From a virus, in IMG/VR virus record IMGVR_UViG_3300025857_000012, positions 1 to 31,878 of that record: 31,878 bases of DNA, one strand, 5' to 3'. The notes below the pieces were generated by a model. That model worked only from the letters and a program-made list of their open reading frames with translations. It searched no databases and was not told the DNA's origin. Shown piece by piece: positions 29,013 through 31,878 of this stretch. The stretch's first letter is position 1; each line of letters begins with the position of its first letter. The position numbers were made by a program, and so were the translations under genes.

Positions 29013-29222
29013 ATGAACACCGTTGCCAAAGACATCTTGGATTCTGGCGCACAGCTCACTCGGGCGGATATCGCCAAGGTGCTTGAAAGTATCGGCAAGC
29101 CTGGCCTGAACCTGGTCGAGAAAGAAGCGGCTATCCGAGAGTTGTGCTTGGCCAAGAGCGCGGGCATCAATGCTGAGGGTCACCACGTCGCTGACACGCT
29201 CGAAGATTGGCCGGCTTTCTGA
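29013..29222 (+). CDS. Small helical unknown protein
   Basis: A 69-residue mostly helical protein (AKDILDSGAQLTRADIAKVLESIGKPGLNLVEKEAAIREL). Its stop overlaps the ATG of the HNH gene. Unknown family; the GC is higher than that of the gene before it. Confidence 0.6.
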   Translation: MNTVAKDILDSGAQLTRADIAKVLESIGKPGLNLVEKEAAIRELCLAKSAGINAEGHHVADTLEDWPAF

Positions 29223-29641
29223 TGCAAACTCGTGAATACATCCTTAAGCGAGTCGACCTAAGTTCCAGTAGGGGTTGTTGGCTGTGGGAGCAAAGTACCG
29301 CTAAGCAGGGATATGGACAGGCATGGGATGGCAAGACCGTAGTCCTGGCCCACCGGCTATCCTTTGAAGCCTTCAAGGGTCAGATTCCTGATGATTTACA
29401 TATTGACCACCTGTGCAAAACCAGGCGATGCGTTAATCCTCAACATCTTGAGAGCGTAACCCAGTGCGAGAACAATATGAGGAGCGATGCAATCTGGAAG
29501 AAGCAGAGGGCATCATCCACATGCCCTAAAGGGCATCTATACGACTCTGGGAACACGGGACATTATCGCAACTACCGGGTTTGCCGTGCCTGTCATCGCC
29601 TAGCTGATGCCAAGTGGCGCTTAACCAGGAAAGGGATATAG
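29222..29641 (+). CDS. HNH homing-type endonuclease
   Basis: The start at 29222 overlaps the previous stop (TGATG). 139 residues with VVLAHRLSFEAFKGQIPDDLHIDHLCKTRRCVNPQHLESV, the HNH motif (D-H ... N ... H) of the phage HNH-3 group, with CxxxxRC and then a C-terminal CPKGHLY and CRACHRLADAKW that would bind a second zinc. Such free-standing endonucleases spread between phages by cutting copies that lack them. It overlaps the next gene by 28 bases. Confidence 0.9.
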   Translation: MQTREYILKRVDLSSSRGCWLWEQSTAKQGYGQAWDGKTVVLAHRLSFEAFKGQIPDDLHIDHLCKTRRCVNPQHLESVTQCENNMRSDAIWKKQRASSTCPKGHLYDSGNTGHYRNYRVCRACHRLADAKWRLTRKGI

Positions 29642-30378
29642 CCATCGCTCAAGCATTAGCAGATATCCTCGCTACCCTCGACCCGGTCTACAACCCGCAG
29701 TCGGCCGTGTTACAGGGCCAATTGGACGCCCTTCCAGGCCAACAGGCCGCCGATAAGGCTGGTCTGGACGCGACTAAGAATAATGCTTTCAGCAGCATCG
29801 CCAGTGATGCCAATGCCAAGGGCATGGCGTACTCAGGCTTGCCCATCGACGAGCAGGCCAAATACACGGGTGGCACTTACCTCCCTGCCGTTGCCAACCT
29901 CAGCAACACCTACGCGTCCAAAAGTGCTGGGTTGCAGACGTCGTTGGCCCAGGTCAAGACCGATGAGATGAAGCAGGCCTACACGACTCAGCAGCAACAA
30001 CAAGCTGCCGACGATGCCAGAGCCATCGCGGATCGCGCGGCTGCCGCTGCTAAAGCCGCCGCTAACCCTGGCTTGAGCTGGGGTGGCGGAGGTAACGCCG
30101 CACCAGCTGCCGTCAATCCGATTGATGCAGCGACCGGCTACGCCAAAGTCGCCAAGGCGCAACTGCTCTCAGCCGGTGGCATCCAGCCGTTCGCTCGTGA
30201 GCGTGTACGTGCCGACCTCATTTCCCAGTTCGGTCTAAGCGATGCAGCGGCCAACCAGATCATCTACAACAACGTCTTCCCGGATAACTGGGCAGGTGGT
30301 GGCGCCCCGATCGCTCCACCCCAGTCGCTCCAGAAGAACGTCGGCCTGCCGAACAACCTTAAGTTCGGAGGCTTGTAG
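29614..30378 (+). CDS. Ala/Gln-rich virion protein, likely internal or ejection type
   Basis: A 254-residue protein with a GTG start at 29614 in the end of the HNH gene; the true start is uncertain because the HNH insertion could have removed the original one. It has helical, Ala-rich N- and middle regions, including QAYTTQQQQQAADDARAIADRAAAAAKAAAN (about 118-148, a probable coiled coil), a Gly/Ala linker, and a C-terminal region (ARERVRADLISQFGLSDAAANQIIYNNVFPDNWAGGGAP). The next gene overlaps its stop. Podovirus internal proteins are often like this, but the assignment is from context. Confidence 0.55.
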   Translation: MALNQERDIAIAQALADILATLDPVYNPQSAVLQGQLDALPGQQAADKAGLDATKNNAFSSIASDANAKGMAYSGLPIDEQAKYTGGTYLPAVANLSNTYASKSAGLQTSLAQVKTDEMKQAYTTQQQQQAADDARAIADRAAAAAKAAANPGLSWGGGGNAAPAAVNPIDAATGYAKVAKAQLLSAGGIQPFARERVRADLISQFGLSDAAANQIIYNNVFPDNWAGGGAPIAPPQSLQKNVGLPNNLKFGGL

Positions 30379-31878
30379 TGGATCCACAGATCGCGGCATA
30401 TAACGCGTGGCAAGGCCAGCAAGGTGGTGGTGGCGGCGCACAAGGCGGTAGCGGAAACCTGGCCAACCTCTCTTATCTAGCGCGTGGCAATGCACCCGCT
30501 GGTGCTGCCCCGGCTAAGGGCAACTCTTTGCTCAGTCTCTTACCGAGCGTCTTGGCCGCTGGCGCAAGCTTCATTCCCGGCGTCGGCACACTAGCCGCAG
30601 CCGGACTTGGTGGTGCTGGCGAGGTTGGTCGTGAACTGCTATCTGGTGAAAACCTCAACCTGGGCAGCATCGGTACTCAAGCCGCGCTCTCAGCCGTTCC
30701 TGGAGGACTGGGACTGCTCGGCAAGGGTGCGATGGCACTCAAGGCGGGTAAGGCCGTTGCGGACGGTTTGGACGTTGCTGGTGCTGCTGGTCAGATTGCA
30801 AACACGGCCGGTAAGGCAGCGCCCGTTGCGGGTGACCTGGCATCGACGTTGGCAACGCTACCGGGCAAGATGTCGTTGGCCGGCAAGGTCGACAACACCG
30901 CCAACAAAGCTTTGGCCTCGCAGTACGGCGTTATCTCTCAACCAGTCGCTCGTGCCACTGACCTAACTGGAACGGTTGGCAAGTTGGCGAACATCGGCAT
31001 CACCGCGCCGACTGACGCTGAGCGCATCGCCGGTGCCTTCACCGGTGCTGATGGCTTGGTAAGTAAGGCTGTGCGGTCAGCCGCAGGCTCAGCGGGCCAG
31101 GTTGATACGAACGGTCTACGTGACTTCGCGCAGAGTCAACTCATCGATAATCAGATTCTTCCTGGTCCGGCAAAGACCTTCAACCAGTACCTCAACGCTT
31201 CTCTTTCCAAGATGGCCGGTGGTGCTAAGGGATCATTGGCAGTGGGGGCAAACCCCAGCGAGGTGCTCGATGTCATCCGGAACATGGAGAGCAAGGCAGC
31301 TGATCTCTTGGGTAAGGGTGGCACGTACCACCTGCCAACCACAGCGGATACGTCCTTAGCGGCAGTACATAGCCAAGTCGCCAACACCCTCAAAGACAGC
31401 CTCTACGCCGGTGCTGATGTCTCTAAGGTCCTCACGCCTCAACTGGGCAGCGATCTGACAGCCCTGCAACCTGGCAACGCCAAGTGGGCCGACTTCGTCA
31501 ATAACACCGTGATGAAGTCTCCGGACATCGGGGCGCTGCGCAGCACCATGGCGCCGTTCGTCAATATCAGCAAAGTCATCTCCAACGCTGACACCAACGC
31601 CGGGACGTTCGGCGGCAAGATAGCTACTTCCATAACCGGTGGTAAGGGCGGCCTGCTTGGTCATGCCATCAATGCGACCCTTGGCAGCGATATTGCTAAA
31701 CGTGGCGCTGCCAGCGTGCTCAAGACGGCTGCGGGCACGGGCAACGGCATTATCGACAAAGCAATAGCATCTCCCGTGGGTCAGTACCAATGCCGGTTAG
31801 TTAAGCGGGTAGTCGGCGGTCCAGCAGGATGGTTCGGGGGTTGTATCGCTGTTGATGGTGTTCGGGCTTCTTGGTTGG
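30378..31878 (+). CDS. Large Ala/Gly-rich virion protein, partial
   Basis: GTG at 30378 overlaps the previous TAG (TAGTG) and follows GGAGG at a good distance. The frame is open to the window end (500 codons). It has a Gly-rich head, a hydrophobic stretch (LPSVLAAGASFIPGVGTLAAAGLGG, about 55-80) like a membrane-interacting segment, and Ala/Gly-rich helical repeats. It is probably an internal or ejection protein that spans the cell envelope, by position. The last 30 codons turn Cys/Trp/Gly-rich and unlike the rest, and shifting by one base after about 31,780 gives an ending VPMPVS and a stop at 31802-31804, so a frameshift near the end is suspected. Confidence 0.6.
   Translation, partial: MDPQIAAYNAWQGQQGGGGGAQGGSGNLANLSYLARGNAPAGAAPAKGNSLLSLLPSVLAAGASFIPGVGTLAAAGLGGAGEVGRELLSGENLNLGSIGTQAALSAVPGGLGLLGKGAMALKAGKAVADGLDVAGAAGQIANTAGKAAPVAGDLASTLATLPGKMSLAGKVDNTANKALASQYGVISQPVARATDLTGTVGKLANIGITAPTDAERIAGAFTGADGLVSKAVRSAAGSAGQVDTNGLRDFAQSQLIDNQILPGPAKTFNQYLNASLSKMAGGAKGSLAVGANPSEVLDVIRNMESKAADLLGKGGTYHLPTTADTSLAAVHSQVANTLKDSLYAGADVSKVLTPQLGSDLTALQPGNAKWADFVNNTVMKSPDIGALRSTMAPFVNISKVISNADTNAGTFGGKIATSITGGKGGLLGHAINATLGSDIAKRGAASVLKTAAGTGNGIIDKAIASPVGQYQCRLVKRVVGGPAGWFGGCIAVDGVRASWL
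31801..31878 (-). CDS. C-terminal part of a minus-strand ORF (links to base 1 if circular)
   Basis: On the minus strand from base 31878 a frame of 25 codons followed by TAA (31801-31803) reads PTKKPEHHQQRYNPRTILLDRR and then LPA. If the ends of the window are joined, this is exactly in frame with the ATG-started frame 153-1, making a 76-residue product. It is weak evidence on its own since 25 codons may stay open by chance. Confidence 0.35.
   Translation of the reverse strand, partial: PTKKPEHHQQRYNPRTILLDRRLPA

Noticed and set aside
1-31878. Terminal direct or inverted repeats at the window ends
   Set aside because: The first and last bases show no shared sequence that I can see, so linear phage ends are not demonstrated.

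Overview
The window reads as a temperate-type or plasmid-like podovirus of an actinobacterium. Actinobacterial origin is argued by two Lsr2-family nucleoid proteins (a family essentially confined to Actinobacteria and their phages), by a VirD4/TraD-type ATPase paired with a replication-relaxation (Replic_Relax) protein, a pairing I know from actinobacterial mobile elements, and by moderately high GC with good Shine-Dalgarno sites. Podovirus-like architecture is argued by the gene order TerS, TerL, portal, scaffold, capsid, adaptor, very large nozzle-like protein, fibers and ejection-type proteins, with no tape-measure or tail-sheath gene in view.

Layout. 1-4.46 kb: the end of a minus-strand gene, then a plus-strand operon of small unknowns, a membrane protein, the coupling ATPase, a 49-codon coupled ORF and the Replic_Relax protein, closed by a bidirectional hairpin terminator. 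4.57-4.99 kb: a minus-strand two-segment membrane protein. 4.99-5.83 kb: about 840 bases without a convincing gene but dense in long-range inverted repeats; I read it as two structured RNA candidates plus a perfect DnaA box and a promoter. 5.83-9.09 kb: an early-type operon with a DnaD-like replication protein candidate, an SSB-like protein ending in an acidic DDIPF tail, a KGG-repeat protein, tiny membrane proteins and a striking 25-copy Ser-(Arg/Gly/Trp) repeat protein. 9.1-14.6 kb: individually terminated minus-strand genes (AbiTii-domain protein, two Lsr2 proteins, Swt1-type HEPN protein) alternating with plus-strand zinc-finger proteins and a beta-class DNA methyltransferase fused to an Mrr-like nuclease domain; this is the accessory/defence-like island. 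14.6-31.9 kb: one long rightward virion operon started by a strong promoter, beginning with a secreted protein, a basic protein and a CX5R phosphatase-like protein, then packaging, head, adaptor, tail, fibers and ejection proteins.

How it fits together: the coupling ATPase/Replic_Relax pair together with a near-complete virion module suggests a phage-plasmid. The two window ends can be joined so that a minus-strand reading frame continues in frame from base 1 to base 31878 and stops at 31801, which is compatible with (but does not prove) a circular 31.9-kb contig. No integrase, DNA polymerase, helicase or recognisable lysin is visible, so either the element relies on the host for these or the window is incomplete.
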